Shown piece after piece: positions 38,204 through 47,867 of a stretch of DNA of 64,000 nt. The position numbers were made by a program, and so were the translations under genes. Every line of letters begins with the position of its first letter. Position 1 is the stretch's first letter. A model generated the notes under the pieces. The model saw only the letters and a program-made list of their open reading frames with translations. It was not told the DNA's origin and made no database searches. Source of the DNA: Flavobacteriales bacterium (lineage in GTDB: Bacteria > Bacteroidota > Bacteroidia > Flavobacteriales_F > PHOS-HE28); contig JADJXH010000004.1 in the NCBI GenBank assembly GCA_016715895.1, forward strand, positions 558,001 through 622,000, in the 5' to 3' direction.

Positions 38204-39409
38204 ATGGAGCCGCTCCATCCGGAGGACCCCAGCGGGGAGTTGGAGGAACTGGCCACCACCTTGATCGTGGAGTCGGCCAAGCTCTCGAGTGCGCTGCATC
38301 CGCGCACCCGCGCTGCGATCGCGGAGCTGGTGCGGCCCATGAACAGCTACTACAGCAACCGCATCGAAGGGCACGACACGCACCCCATCGACATCGACCG
38401 TGCACTGCGCAACGACTACTCGCAGGACAAGAAGAAGCGCGACCTGCAACAAGAGGCGGTGGCGCACATCAACGTAAGTGCTGCGCTGCGAAGGGGCGAA
38501 CTGTCGGGGGATCATCTTGACCCATCGAGCACGGCTTTCATCAAAGGGCTGCACAAGGCCTTCTATGGTCACCTGCCCGATAGCTTCCTGACGGTGACCA
38601 CCAAGGAAGGCGGCACCCGCCAGGTGGTACCCGGTGAATTCCGCACGGAAGAAGTGGAAGTGGCGCGGCATGTGGCACCGGCCAGCGCGCGCATACCCCT
38701 GTTCATGGAGCGCTTTGCTGAAGTGTATGACCACCGGGGCAAGTTGAACACATCGCGCACCGAACGCGTGATCGCCATCGCCGCCGCACACCATCGTTTG
38801 GCATGGATACACCCCTTCCTCGATGGCAACGGCCGGGTGGTGCGCCTGTATTCCGATGCGTGCTTCATGGCCGAGGACCTGGATGCAGGCGGCATCTGGT
38901 CCATTGCGCGTGGCCTGGCCCGCAGCCACGACACGTACTACGAACACCTCGCCAACGCCGATGGTCCCCGCCGGGGTGAACGCGATGGGCGCGGCAACCT
39001 GAGCATGGCGGGTCTGGTGGACTTCTGCCGGTACTTCCTGCGAACGGCGATCGACCAGGTGACCTTCATGCACGGTTCGCTCGCGCTCGGCACCCTGGAA
39101 CGACGGCTGGATGCCTACGTGCACCGCATGGCGGCCGATGGGCGCATGAAGCCGGAGGCCACCTACATCTTGAAGGAACTTTTCCTGCGCGGCAGGCTCA
39201 CCCGGCCCGATGCCGAACGCATCACTGGCACGTCGGAGAAGACGCTGAAGAAGACCACGGATGAATTGATCGCACTGGAGCTGATGACCGCTCGCAAGGA
39301 AGGCATCACCGTGGTGTTCGAGCCCCGCTATCCGCTGCACCTCTCGCCCTACATCCTGCCAAGCCTCTATCCCGAAGGCAAGGAAGCCGAACTGATGGCC
39401 GGCTTATGA
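38204..39409 (+). CDS. Fic family protein (AMP-transferase type)
   Basis: A 401-residue enzyme with the Fic core HPFLDGNGRVVR (near residue 203). The invariant His and the phosphate-binding GNGR point to transfer of AMP from ATP onto a target protein. The N-terminal inhibitory motif SNRIEG (S-x3-E-G, near residues 50-55) marks a class II Fic protein that holds itself inactive. A C-terminal winged-helix segment (RLTRPDAERITGTSEKTL) suggests DNA or regulator binding. An in-frame GTG at 38165 would add 13 residues. No separate antitoxin is adjacent, consistent with self-inhibition. Confidence 0.88.
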   Translation: MEPLHPEDPSGELEELATTLIVESAKLSSALHPRTRAAIAELVRPMNSYYSNRIEGHDTHPIDIDRALRNDYSQDKKKRDLQQEAVAHINVSAALRRGELSGDHLDPSSTAFIKGLHKAFYGHLPDSFLTVTTKEGGTRQVVPGEFRTEEVEVARHVAPASARIPLFMERFAEVYDHRGKLNTSRTERVIAIAAAHHRLAWIHPFLDGNGRVVRLYSDACFMAEDLDAGGIWSIARGLARSHDTYYEHLANADGPRRGERDGRGNLSMAGLVDFCRYFLRTAIDQVTFMHGSLALGTLERRLDAYVHRMAADGRMKPEATYILKELFLRGRLTRPDAERITGTSEKTLKKTTDELIALELMTARKEGITVVFEPRYPLHLSPYILPSLYPEGKEAELMAGL

Positions 39410-39459
39410 CCACCCGACCCGAAGCCCTCCTCGAAGCCGAGCTGGTGGCCCAGTTGTAA
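39406..39459 (+). pseudogene. 17-codon ORF overlapping the fic stop, possible gene remnant
   Basis: An ATGA overlap with the fic stop opens MTTRPEALLEAELVAQL followed by TAA. The overlap is how true operon genes begin here, and the peptide resembles both the fic tail (KEAELMAGL) and the start of larger proteins. It may be what remains of a lost downstream gene. The 39460-39728 stretch holds nothing else I can support. Confidence 0.25.
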
Positions 39460-39728
39460 GCACCCCCAGTTCGCACCCCGTGGTGTACTGGAGGTTCGGT
39501 TCGGTGTTGGGGACCTCCTCTTGGACCGTGGGGGACGTCCGTGCGTGAGCAAGGGCCAGGTGTGAGGTGGGAACGGCACGCTGTATGGGCGTCACGTTCC
39601 CGGTAGCGGAAGCGCCCGTCCCGCACCCCGGTGGTGTCGTGCGCCCCCCGCCATTACCATTCCTTAACACACCCGCCGAACCGATCGCCCATTGGTTCGT
39701 TTCATTTGCAACCGTTTCCAACGCAACC

Positions 39729-40190
39729 ATGCCCACCTCGTCCATCGGTTATTGGAGCTCGGTGCTGGCCCACCAGTACTTCGCGCGGCTGCAGGAGAAG
39801 CTGGCGCACCTGGACATCAGCAGCTGGTTCTACGTGCTGCTGGTGATCGAGGAGGGGGCGGGCCGCCTGAGCCAGCAGGAGCTGGCCGACCGCCTGCTGC
39901 TGGACAAGGTGAGCATGACCCGCGCGCTGGACCACCTGGGGGAGAAGGGCCTGGTGGAGCGCTGCGCCTGCGCGGGCGACCGCCGCAAGTACCTGGTGAA
40001 GCTGACGCCCAAGGCGAAGCCCGCCGTGAAGGCCGTGCGCGCCGCCTATGCGGAGCTGAACGAGGAGGCGCTGCAGGGCCTGCCCCAGGCCGCCCGCGCC
40101 GCCTTTCTGCGGCAGCTGATGGCCGTGGTGGACAACCTGCGGCCCGAGGGCCCGCCCGTGCCCGTGACCCACAAACGCCTACACGCCTGA
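39729..40190 (+). CDS. MarR-family transcriptional regulator
   Basis: A 153-residue winged-helix protein: dimer helices at both ends, the recognition region LSQQELADRLLLDKVSMTRALDHLGEKGLVERC, and the wing with the conserved DRRKYLVKLTPK. MarR proteins usually repress and are released by phenolic or antibiotic ligands. It overlaps the start of the efflux adaptor (shared A of TGATG), so it very probably regulates its own operon of MarR, adaptor, pump and channel. The ATG at 39729 is preferred to the earlier in-frame start at 39567, whose added sequence is not protein-like. Confidence 0.93.
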   Translation: MPTSSIGYWSSVLAHQYFARLQEKLAHLDISSWFYVLLVIEEGAGRLSQQELADRLLLDKVSMTRALDHLGEKGLVERCACAGDRRKYLVKLTPKAKPAVKAVRAAYAELNEEALQGLPQAARAAFLRQLMAVVDNLRPEGPPVPVTHKRLHA

Positions 40191-41248
40191 TGCGACCGGA
40201 CCCGATGCTGCTTGCCGCGGTGCTGCTGCTACCCGCCTGCGGGCCCAACGAGGAGGCCGCCGGGGGCGGCGGCGCCATGCCCCCCATGGCCGTGGGTGTG
40301 CACGTGCTGCGGGGCGAGCCGCTGGACGACGCCCTGGTGGCCACGGGCACCCTGCTGGCCAACGAGGAGGTGCAGCTGGTGAGCGAGCTGGCCGGCCGCA
40401 TCACCCACATCGGCTTCGAGGAGGGCGGGCGTGTGGACGCCGGGCAGGTGCTCTTGCGCATCAACGACGACGAGCTGCAGGCGCAGCTGCGCAAGGCCGA
40501 GGCCGGCCTGCGGCTGGCGGTGGAGGACGAGGCGCGCAAGGCGCAGCTGCTGGCGGTGAACGGCCTGAGCCAGGAGCAGCTCGATGCGGCGCGCACCACC
40601 GTGGCCGGGCTGCAGGCCGATGTGGACGACCTGCGCGCGCGCATCGCCAAAAGCGTGATCCGCGCGCCCTTCGGCGGCCGCGTGGGGCTGCGCAGCGTGA
40701 GCGAGGGCGGCTTCGTGGCGGCCGGCACGCCCATCGCGCGGCTGCACCAGACCGACCCCATGAAGGTGGAGTTCGCCGTGCCCGAGCGCTACGGGCGCAG
40801 CCTGGCGCCCGGCTCCGCCATCACCTTCACCCTGGAGGGCGATACGGCCACCTACACCGGCGCCGTGTACGCGGTGGACCCCAGCGTGGACGCCGCCACC
40901 CGCACGGTGAAGGTGCGCGCGCGCACGGGCAACGCCCACGGCCGCCTGATCCCCGGCGCCTTCGCCAGGGTGCAGGTGCGGCTGCAGCGCATCCCCGACG
41001 CGCTGGTGATCCCCGCCGAGGCGCTGATCCCCGATATCCAGGGCCAGAAGGTGCTGCTGATGAAGGGCGGCACCGCCGTGAGCGCCCGCGTGCAGCTGGG
41101 CCTGCGCACCGCCGAGCGCGTGCAGCTCACCAGCGGTGTGCAGCCGGGCGACTCGGTGATCGTCACCGGCCTGCTGGCCCTGCGCGACGGGGCGGCGGTG
41201 CGGCCCTTGGGCGGACAGGCGGAGAAGAAGGCGAATGCGGAGAAGTGA
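40190..41248 (+). CDS. RND efflux periplasmic adaptor lipoprotein (HlyD/AcrA-like)
   Basis: A 352-residue membrane fusion protein. The lipobox LLPAC puts the lipidated cysteine at residue 17, anchoring it at the inner membrane. The barrel-sandwich halves are TLLANEEVQLVSELAGRITHI and VIRAPFGGRVGLRSVSEG, separated by a short helical hairpin; beta-barrel and membrane-proximal parts follow (VEFAVPERYG, VIPAEALI). It couples the pump to the outer-membrane channel. The pump gene follows, but an IS256-family copy now lies in between, which may reduce co-expression. Confidence 0.93.
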   Translation: MRPDPMLLAAVLLLPACGPNEEAAGGGGAMPPMAVGVHVLRGEPLDDALVATGTLLANEEVQLVSELAGRITHIGFEEGGRVDAGQVLLRINDDELQAQLRKAEAGLRLAVEDEARKAQLLAVNGLSQEQLDAARTTVAGLQADVDDLRARIAKSVIRAPFGGRVGLRSVSEGGFVAAGTPIARLHQTDPMKVEFAVPERYGRSLAPGSAITFTLEGDTATYTGAVYAVDPSVDAATRTVKVRARTGNAHGRLIPGAFARVQVRLQRIPDALVIPAEALIPDIQGQKVLLMKGGTAVSARVQLGLRTAERVQLTSGVQPGDSVIVTGLLALRDGAAVRPLGGQAEKKANAEK

Positions 41249-41370
41249 ATGGTGAACAGGTGAATGGTGAATGGTGAATGGCGAATGGTGGATGGTGAAT
41301 AGCGAAAAGGTGAGTGGCGAACAGTCAATGGTGAACAGGGGAGATCGAATGGCGAACGATGAGCATCCAA
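41249..41370. repeat. GAATGGTGAATGG simple-repeat tract after the adaptor gene
   Basis: About 100 bp of degenerate GTGAATGGTGAATGGCGAATGG units. The reverse complement (CATTCGCCATTCACC type) occurs beyond the IS at 42804-42832, so the IS split a tract with inverted arms. No gene. Confidence 0.7.
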
Positions 41371-41378
41371 CCGGGGTG
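41371..41378. repeat. Target-site duplication of IS copy B, left
   Basis: CCGGGGTG directly precedes the IS and is repeated at 42764-42771 directly after it: an exact 8-bp target duplication. Confidence 0.9.
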
Positions 41379-42763
41379 GAGACTGTTCAGTAAAGTGTGT
41401 CAGGCCGGATTGCGAACTTCAACACCTGACCCATGGAGGACAAGACGGACAAGTTCGATTACGAAGCCTTCGAGAAGGAGGCCATGAAGCAATTGCTACT
41501 GGGCAAGCCCTTGAGCGGCAGCGATGGGGTGCTGACCCCGCTGGTGAAGCGACTGATGGAGGCCTCGCTACGGGGCGAGCTGAGCGCTCACCTGGCCGAG
41601 GAGCCGCCTGGAGGTAACCGGCGCAACGGACATGGGCGCAAGCGGGTGAAGACCGCCCACGGAGAGGTGGAGATCGCCACGCCGCGCGACCGTGAGGGAA
41701 CCTTTGACCCGGTGCTGCTGCCCAAGCGCGAGCGCGTGCTGAACGCCGAGCTGGACATGAAGATCATCAAGCTCTACGGGCTTGGGATGAGCCAGCGCGA
41801 CATAAGCGACCATGTGCGGGACCTGTACGGCATCGAGGTGAGCGAGGCCACGATCAGCGCGGTGACCGACCAGGTGATCGCCGATGTACAGACCTGGCGG
41901 CAGCGGCCCTTGGAGGCGCGCTACGCGATCGTGTGGCTCGATGCCATCCACTTCAAGGTGAAGCAGGAAGGGCGCGTGGTGAACAAGGCCGTATACACCG
42001 CCTTGGGCGTTGGCCCCGATGGCCACAAGGACCTGCTGGGCCTGTACGTGGGGCAGAGCGAAGGGGCCAAGTTCTGGCTGGGCGTGCTGGGCGACCTGCG
42101 CCAACGCGGCGTGGAGGACATGCTGATCGCATGCATCGACAACCTGAGCGGCTTCTCCGACGCGATCTCCTTGGTGTACCCACAGAGCGATATCCAGCTC
42201 TGCATCGTGCACCAGGTGCGCAATACCCTGAAGTACATCAGCTACAAGCACTACAAGGAGGTGGTCAAGGACATGCGGGCCATCTACCGGGCCCCTGGTG
42301 AGCAGCAAGCGCTGCATGCCCTGGAGGTCTTCAGCGACAAATGGGGGAACGCTACCCGCAGGCGGTGAGCTCCTGGCACACCAACTGGCCGCTGCTGGCC
42401 AGCCAGTACCGCTACAGCGAGCGCATCCGGCGGCTCATCTACACCACCAATCCCATCGAGGGCTTCCACGCTCAGCTGCGCAAGTACACCAAGACCAAGC
42501 GCGTCTTCGACAACGACATGGCCCTGCTCAAGCTGCTCTATCTGGCCCAGCAGCGCATCGTGGAGAAAATGGCCGCCAAGCCCATCTTCGCTTGGAGGGA
42601 GATAGCCGCCGAGCTACGCCTGCTCTTCGGCCCACGCTTCGATCCACAGGCGATCAACACCGATCAACAGGTTCTGAGTCTCCCCCGGACCCCCTCGTTC
42701 AAAACCCAACAACATCAACATCATCAGCAATAACGATGATGACACACTTTATCTAACAGACCC
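41379..42763 (+). mobile_element. IS256-family insertion sequence, copy B
   Basis: A 1385-bp copy (one base shorter than copy C) with the same terminal inverted repeats, flanked by an exact 8-bp duplication. It lies in the gap between the efflux adaptor and pump genes, in the same orientation as the operon. Confidence 0.97.
41433..42733 (+). pseudogene. IS256-family transposase, frameshifted (copy B)
   Basis: Identical to the intact copy except that a run of six G near 42343 has five. The frame is lost after EVFSDKWG, before the catalytic Glu of TNPIEGFHAQL. A polyG run is a common place for sequencing error, and also for programmed or accidental slippage. Confidence 0.9.
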
Positions 42764-42771
42764 CCGGGGTG
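42764..42771. repeat. Target-site duplication of IS copy B, right
   Basis: The second CCGGGGTG, matching 41371-41378. Confidence 0.9.
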
Positions 42772-42832
42772 GGCGAACGGCGCGTAGTCCAAGGAGCCAC
42801 CATTCACCAACTCCCATTCGCCATTCACCCCG

Positions 42833-42840
42833 GGACTTTG
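42833..42840 (+). promoter_or_regulatory. Candidate -7 box (GGACTTTG) before the RND pump
   Basis: ACTTTG ends 5 nt before the pump's ATG at 42846. If active it would let the pump and channel be transcribed without reading through the IS. Confidence 0.35.
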
Positions 42841-42845
42841 CACGC

Positions 42846-45800
42846 ATGACCATCAGCTCCATCAGCATCAACAGGCCCGTGCTCGCCACGGTGATCTCGA
42901 TCCTGATCGTGCTGTTCGGCGGCATCGGCTTCACCTTCCTCGGCGTGCGCGAGTACCCCAGCGTGGACCCGCCCATCATCACCGTCACCACCAACTACGT
43001 GGGCGCCAACGCCGATGTGGTGGAGAGCCAGATCACCGAGGTGCTGGAGGAGAGCATCAACGGCATCGCCGGCATCCGCACCCTCACCAGCGTGAGCAGC
43101 GACGGCCGCAGCACCATCACCGTGGAGTTCGAGCTGGACGTGGACCTGGAGGCCGCGGCCAACGATGTGCGCGACCGGGTGAGCCGCAGCGTGCGCAACC
43201 TGCCCGCCGATGTGGAGCCCCCCATCGTGGCCAAGAGCGATGCGGACAGCAGCCCCATCCTGTCGATGACCATCCAGAGCGACCAGCGCAGCCTGCTGGA
43301 GCTCTCGCAGATCGCCAACGACAACTTCAAGGAACGGCTGCAGACCATCCCCGGGGTGAGCGCCATCAACATCTGGGGCGACAAGAAATACAGCATGAAG
43401 CTGCTGCTGGACCCCGTGAAGATGGCGGGGCTGGGCATCACCCCGGCGGACGTACGCGCAGCGCTGGACCGCGAGAACGTGGAGCTGCCCGCCGGCCGCA
43501 TCGAGGGCTTCCGCACCGAGCTCAGCATCCGCACCCTGGGCCGCCTCACCACGCCTGAGCAGTTCAACGACCTGATCCTGCGCGATGCCGGCGGCCGCGT
43601 GATCAAGCTCCGGGACGTGGGCGTGGCCGAGCTGCGGCCCGAGAACGAGCGCAGCCTGCTGCGCGGCAACGGCGGCGTGCCCCAGGTGGCCGTGGCCGTC
43701 ACCCCCCAGCCCGGCAGCAACTACGTGGCCATCGCCGACGAGTTCCACAAGCGCGTGGCGCAGATCAAGAAGGACATGCCCGCCGACCTGCGCTACACCA
43801 TCGCGCTGGACACCACCGTGGGCATCCGCGCCGCCATCCTGGAGGTGGAGGAGACCATCCTCATCGCCTTCGGCCTGGTGGTGCTCGTCATCTTCCTCTT
43901 CCTGCGCGACTGGCGCACCACGCTCATCCCCGTGGTGGCCATCCCCATCTCGCTCATCGGCGCCTTCTTCATCATGTACGTGGCGGGCTTCAGCATCAAC
44001 ATCCTCACGCTGCTCGCCATCGTGCTGGCCACCGGCATCGTGGTGGACGATGCCATCGTGGTGCTGGAGAACATCTACGCCAAGATCGAGGGCGGCATGG
44101 ACCCGATGCGCGCCGGCCACGAGGGCAGCCGCGAGATCACCTTCGCCATCATCAGTACCACCATCACGCTGGCGGCGGTCTTCCTGCCCATCATCTTCCT
44201 CAGCGGGCTCACGGGCCGCCTCTTCCGCGAGTTCGGCATCGTGGTGGCCGGCTCGGTGCTCATCAGCGCGGTGGTCTCCCTCACCCTCACGCCCATGATG
44301 AGCGCGCGCATGCTGCGCCGCAAGGAGAAGCACAGCCGCTTCTTCGAGGCCACCGAGCGCTTCTTCGACCGGCTGGCCGCCGCCTATCAGCGCTCGCTTG
44401 CGCGCTTCCTGCGCCGCCGCCGCTGGGCCTTCGCCATCATGGGCGCCAGCGGCGCGCTCATCTGGGCCGCGGGCGCCCAGCTGCAGAGCGAACTGGCCCC
44501 CATGGAGGACAAGAGCCGCTTCATGGTGCAGAGCACCGCCCCGGAAGGCACCAGCTTCGAACTGATGAACGCCTACCTGGCGAACATCATCGAGGTGGTG
44601 GACACCCTGCCCGAGCGCCAGGCCCTCATCAGCGTCACCGCACCCGGCTTCGGCACCGCCAGCAGCACCAACAACGGCTTCGTGCGCGTGGCTTTGGTGC
44701 CGCCCGGCGAGCGCAGCCGCACACAGGACGAGCTGGCCAAGGCCGTGATGGCGAAGATCCAGGGCTTCAACCTGGCCCGCAGCTTCGTGATCCAGGAGCC
44801 CACCATCGGCGGCTCCCGCTTCACCCGCCTGCCCGTGGAGTACGTGATCCAGGCGCCCGACTTCGAGCGGCTCCGCGCCGTGATCCCCGCCTTCATGGAG
44901 AAGGCCGCGCAGGACAAGACCTTCCGCGTGGTGGACCTCAACCTCAAGTTCAACAAGCCCGAACTGAACGTGGAGATCGACCGCGACCGCGCGCGCGCCA
45001 TGGGCGTCACCATGCAGGACATCGCCGAGACCCTGCAGCTCTACTTCAGCGGCCAGCGCTACGGCTACTTCATCATGAACGGCAAGCAGTACCAGGTGAT
45101 CGGCCAGGCCACGCGCGACAACCGCGACGCACCCATCGACCTCAGCAGCGCCTACGTGCGCAACGACAAGGGCGAGCTCATCCAGCTGGACAACCTGGTG
45201 CGCCTCAGCGACCGCAGCACCCCGCCGCAGCTCTTCCGCTACAACCGCTATGTGAGCGCCACCGTGAGCGCCGACCCCGCCGAGGGCTACACCATCGGCG
45301 ACGGCATCGCCGCCATGGACCGCATCAAGAAGGAGGTGCTGGACGACAGCTTCAGCACCGCGCTGGGCGGCGTGAGCAAGGAGTTCGCCGAGAGCGGCAG
45401 CAGCCTCCTCTTCGCCTTCCTCCTGGCCCTGGTGCTCATCTTCCTCATCCTCGCCGCGCAGTTCGAGAGCTTCATCGACCCGCTGGTGGTGATGCTCACC
45501 GTGCCCCTCGCCCTCGCCGGCGCCGTGGTGAGCCTCTGGCTCGGTGGCCACACGCTCAACATCTTCTCGCAGATCGGCATCATCGTGCTGGTGGGCCTGG
45601 TCACCAAGAACGGCATCCTCATCGTGGAGTTCGCCAACCAGCGCAAGGAGCAGGGCCTGGGGAAGATGGACGCCGTGCTCGATGCCGCCGTGCAGCGCTT
45701 CCGCCCCATCCTCATGACCAGCCTGGCCACCATCCTCGGCGCGCTGCCCATCGCCCTGGGCCTGGGCGCCGCCGCCAGGAGCCGCGTGCCCATGGGCGTG

Positions 45801-45941
45801 GCCATCATCGGCGGGCTGCTGTTCGCGCTGGTGCTCACCCTCTACGTGGTGCCGGCGCTCTACAGCTACATGAGCCGCGAGCGCAGCGCCGAACCGCCGC
45901 AGGCCCCCGCCGCGGACCACGAACACGCACCGCACGCATGA
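42846..45941 (+). CDS. RND multidrug efflux pump, inner-membrane permease
   Basis: A 1031-residue AcrB/MexB-type HAE-1 transporter with 12 membrane helices and two large periplasmic loops. The first helix is followed by GVREYPSVDPPIITVTTNYVGA. Helix 4 carries the proton-relay aspartate pair in TGIVVDDAIVVLENI (near residues 401-402), and the relay lysine region lies near GLVTKNGILIVEFAN. It exports hydrophobic compounds in exchange for protons. The Ala/Pro/His-rich end overlaps the start of the TolC gene by 4 bp (ATGA), so pump and channel are translated together. Confidence 0.95.
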   Translation: MTISSISINRPVLATVISILIVLFGGIGFTFLGVREYPSVDPPIITVTTNYVGANADVVESQITEVLEESINGIAGIRTLTSVSSDGRSTITVEFELDVDLEAAANDVRDRVSRSVRNLPADVEPPIVAKSDADSSPILSMTIQSDQRSLLELSQIANDNFKERLQTIPGVSAINIWGDKKYSMKLLLDPVKMAGLGITPADVRAALDRENVELPAGRIEGFRTELSIRTLGRLTTPEQFNDLILRDAGGRVIKLRDVGVAELRPENERSLLRGNGGVPQVAVAVTPQPGSNYVAIADEFHKRVAQIKKDMPADLRYTIALDTTVGIRAAILEVEETILIAFGLVVLVIFLFLRDWRTTLIPVVAIPISLIGAFFIMYVAGFSINILTLLAIVLATGIVVDDAIVVLENIYAKIEGGMDPMRAGHEGSREITFAIISTTITLAAVFLPIIFLSGLTGRLFREFGIVVAGSVLISAVVSLTLTPMMSARMLRRKEKHSRFFEATERFFDRLAAAYQRSLARFLRRRRWAFAIMGASGALIWAAGAQLQSELAPMEDKSRFMVQSTAPEGTSFELMNAYLANIIEVVDTLPERQALISVTAPGFGTASSTNNGFVRVALVPPGERSRTQDELAKAVMAKIQGFNLARSFVIQEPTIGGSRFTRLPVEYVIQAPDFERLRAVIPAFMEKAAQDKTFRVVDLNLKFNKPELNVEIDRDRARAMGVTMQDIAETLQLYFSGQRYGYFIMNGKQYQVIGQATRDNRDAPIDLSSAYVRNDKGELIQLDNLVRLSDRSTPPQLFRYNRYVSATVSADPAEGYTIGDGIAAMDRIKKEVLDDSFSTALGGVSKEFAESGSSLLFAFLLALVLIFLILAAQFESFIDPLVVMLTVPLALAGAVVSLWLGGHTLNIFSQIGIIVLVGLVTKNGILIVEFANQRKEQGLGKMDAVLDAAVQRFRPILMTSLATILGALPIALGLGAAARSRVPMGVAIIGGLLFALVLTLYVVPALYSYMSRERSAEPPQAPAADHEHAPHA

Positions 45942-47230
45942 GGGCCCCCGCCACCATCGCCGTCCTCCTCCTCGCCGCCACCGCCGCGGCGCAGGCGCTC
46001 ACCGCCGAGGAGGCCGTGCGCATCGCCGTGGAGCAGAACCACGGCATCCGCATGGCGCGCCTCGATGCCCGCAGCGCCGAACTGATGAACACCGCCGGCA
46101 ACGCCGGCATGCTGCCCACCCTCGACGCCGTGGGACAGTACAGCATCGACAACAGCGCCACCACGCAGACCTTCTTCAGCGGCGAGGTGCGCGAGCGCGA
46201 CAACGCCGACCAGCGCGTGCTCAATGCCGCCGTGCAGCTCAACTGGACCGTCTTCGACGGGCTGGCCATGTGGGCTGCCAAGGACCGGCTGGAGGCCCTG
46301 GAGCTGATCGGGCAGACGCAGCTGCGGCAGCGCATCGAGGCCACCGTCTACGAGGCGCTGGCCGCCTACTACCAGCTGGTGCAGCTACGCCGCGCCATCG
46401 CCGTGCAGCAGCAGGGCGTGCGCATCAGCCGCGAGCGCCTCGCCATCGCGCAGGCCGCCGAGCGCATCGGCAGCGGCAGCGGCCTGCAGGTGGTGCAGGC
46501 GCGGCTCGACCTCAGCGCCGACAGCGCCGCCGTGCTCGACCTGCAGGTGCAGGAGGCTGCGGGCGCCGCCCGCCTCAACGCCCTGCTGGGCCGCGACCCC
46601 GCCACCCCCGTGGAGGTGGCCGCCGAGGTGCCCGCCCCCGCGCCCCTGGAGCTGGCCGGGGTGCAGCTGGCCGCCCGGCAGGCCAACAGCGACCTGCAAC
46701 AGGCCCGGCAGCAGCGCATCGCCGCCGACCTCAGCGTGAAGGAGCTGCGCGGGGCGCTGCTGCCGCAGGTGGACCTCTTCGCCAACTACGGCTACACGCG
46801 CAGCACCAGCGCCGTCGGCATCCTGCAGAGCAATCAGGCGCTCGGTCCCGACTACGGCGCGCGCATCCGCATCCCCCTCTTCGCAGGCCTGCAGGGACGC
46901 AGTGCGATGCAGGTGGCGAAGGTGGAGCGGGAACGGGCGGAGCTCGGTACCCAGCAGGCGGAGCTTGGCCTGGAGGAGCGCATCCTGACCACTTGGACCG
47001 CCTATGCCACGGCCGGCCGGCGCGTGGCCCTGGAGGAGCAGAACCTCGAAGGGGCCCGCACCCAGAGCACCGTCGCCCTGGAGAGCTACCGCCTGGGGGC
47101 CATCACCGCCGTGGAGCTGCGCGAGGTGCAGCTCGCGCTGGTGAGCGCCGAGCAGCGCCTGTTGGTGGCCCGCTACGAGGCGAAGCTCGCTGAGCTGCAG
47201 CTCCAGTGGCTGGCCGGCAGGCTGGTGTAG
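45938..47230 (+). CDS. TolC-family outer-membrane efflux channel
   Basis: A 430-residue protein with signal peptide MRAPATIAVLLLAATAAAQA and two repeated outer-membrane efflux domains of long helices (AEEAVRIAVEQNHGIRMARL and LAARQANSDLQQARQQRIAAD). The tunnel and barrel segments include GVQLAAR and YGARIRIPLFAG. It forms the outer-membrane exit of the adaptor-pump-channel complex and is the last gene of the operon. It is strongly Ala-, Glu- and Arg-rich with long antisense reading frames that are only composition effects. Confidence 0.94.
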   Translation: MRAPATIAVLLLAATAAAQALTAEEAVRIAVEQNHGIRMARLDARSAELMNTAGNAGMLPTLDAVGQYSIDNSATTQTFFSGEVRERDNADQRVLNAAVQLNWTVFDGLAMWAAKDRLEALELIGQTQLRQRIEATVYEALAAYYQLVQLRRAIAVQQQGVRISRERLAIAQAAERIGSGSGLQVVQARLDLSADSAAVLDLQVQEAAGAARLNALLGRDPATPVEVAAEVPAPAPLELAGVQLAARQANSDLQQARQQRIAADLSVKELRGALLPQVDLFANYGYTRSTSAVGILQSNQALGPDYGARIRIPLFAGLQGRSAMQVAKVERERAELGTQQAELGLEERILTTWTAYATAGRRVALEEQNLEGARTQSTVALESYRLGAITAVELREVQLALVSAEQRLLVARYEAKLAELQLQWLAGRLV

Positions 47231-47327
47231 GTGGGGTCACACGCTCAGCCAAGTTCCGGTCGAAGCCGTTCGATCCGCTGATCCGCCGATCGTCCCCCGC
47301 GGGACGGTGCGCTGCGGCACACCCGCC

Positions 47328-47639
47328 TCACCCCCGTCCGTGCGTGGCCAGCTTGCGCACCATCTCCTGCGTCAGGGCGGAGGCATCGGGGCCGTAGGCG
47401 TTCACGAGGGTGCCCCGGATGCGCCCATCCACGGAGCGGATGGCGTACACGATGCTCTGGTCGTCGGGGTCGTTCATGCCCTCGAAGCGGTGGAACTCAT
47501 CGATCTCGAAGGCGGCCGGATCGAGGCTGAGGCCATGGGCCGTGCACACGAGGCAGTGGCCGCCCAGGGTCAGGTCGTCCGTGTAGCCGCGGCGCTGCAG
47601 GTCGTCCACGGCTTCGGAGAGGGTGGCGTAGGTGGGCAT
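47328..47639 (-). CDS. Small conserved Bacteroidota protein (sometimes labelled PRPP synthetase-like)
   Basis: A 103-residue protein: TYATLSEAVDDLQRRGYTDD, LGGHCLVCTAHGLSL, then FEIDEFHRFEGMNDPDDQS and YGPDASALTQEMVRKL. I recognise the pattern from small Bacteroidota proteins that carry a doubtful phosphoribosylpyrophosphate synthetase name; it is far too short for that enzyme, and no catalytic motif is present. The CxxC pair and acidic core may bind metal. The ATG at 47639 is chosen; the longer open frame upstream includes a uvrC fragment on the same strand. Confidence 0.7.
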   Translation of the reverse strand: MPTYATLSEAVDDLQRRGYTDDLTLGGHCLVCTAHGLSLDPAAFEIDEFHRFEGMNDPDDQSIVYAIRSVDGRIRGTLVNAYGPDASALTQEMVRKLATHGRG

Positions 47640-47748
47640 GCGGAAAAGGTACGGCAGGGTGCGGGGGCCTGGGATGCGGGGCGGGCGCGCTTCACGGGGT
47701 GGGCTGATGTCCGCTGTGCGGTCCTGCTCGTGTGCGCGCCGCATGGCG

Positions 47749-47825
47749 ACCACGCCCTCCGGCAGCGCCTCGCGGACGCCCGTGATGCTGCCGAAGCGGG
47801 TGAGGAGCTTTTGTGCGGTGCCGGG
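47749..47825 (-). pseudogene. uvrC 3'-end fragment (helix-hairpin-helix part)
   Basis: This 77-bp stretch matches 48570-48646 inside uvrC at about nine in ten positions without gaps. It encodes GTAQKLLTRFGSITGVREAL against GTAQKLLTRFGSIKGIREAL in UvrC. It is in the same orientation as uvrC, 821 bp downstream of the true segment, and has no start or stop of its own. It lies just upstream of the second antitoxin gene. Confidence 0.85.
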
Positions 47826-47840
47826 AGAACCGCGCTTCCG

Positions 47841-47848
47841 TAGCTTTG
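47841..47848 (+). promoter_or_regulatory. Candidate -7 box (TAGCTTTG) of the second TA operon
   Basis: A perfect TAnnTTTG, 19 bp before the antitoxin ATG at 47868 and 15 bp after the uvrC fragment. Confidence 0.5.
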
Positions 47849-47867
47849 GGTTCCTCAACACGGCCCG

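Noticed and set aside
39406..39459. Third case of a duplicated gene tail, after fic
   Set aside because: The likeness between the fic end and the 17-codon ORF is only about 20 of 27 bases, too weak to join with the yceI and uvrC cases. Kept as a low-confidence remnant.
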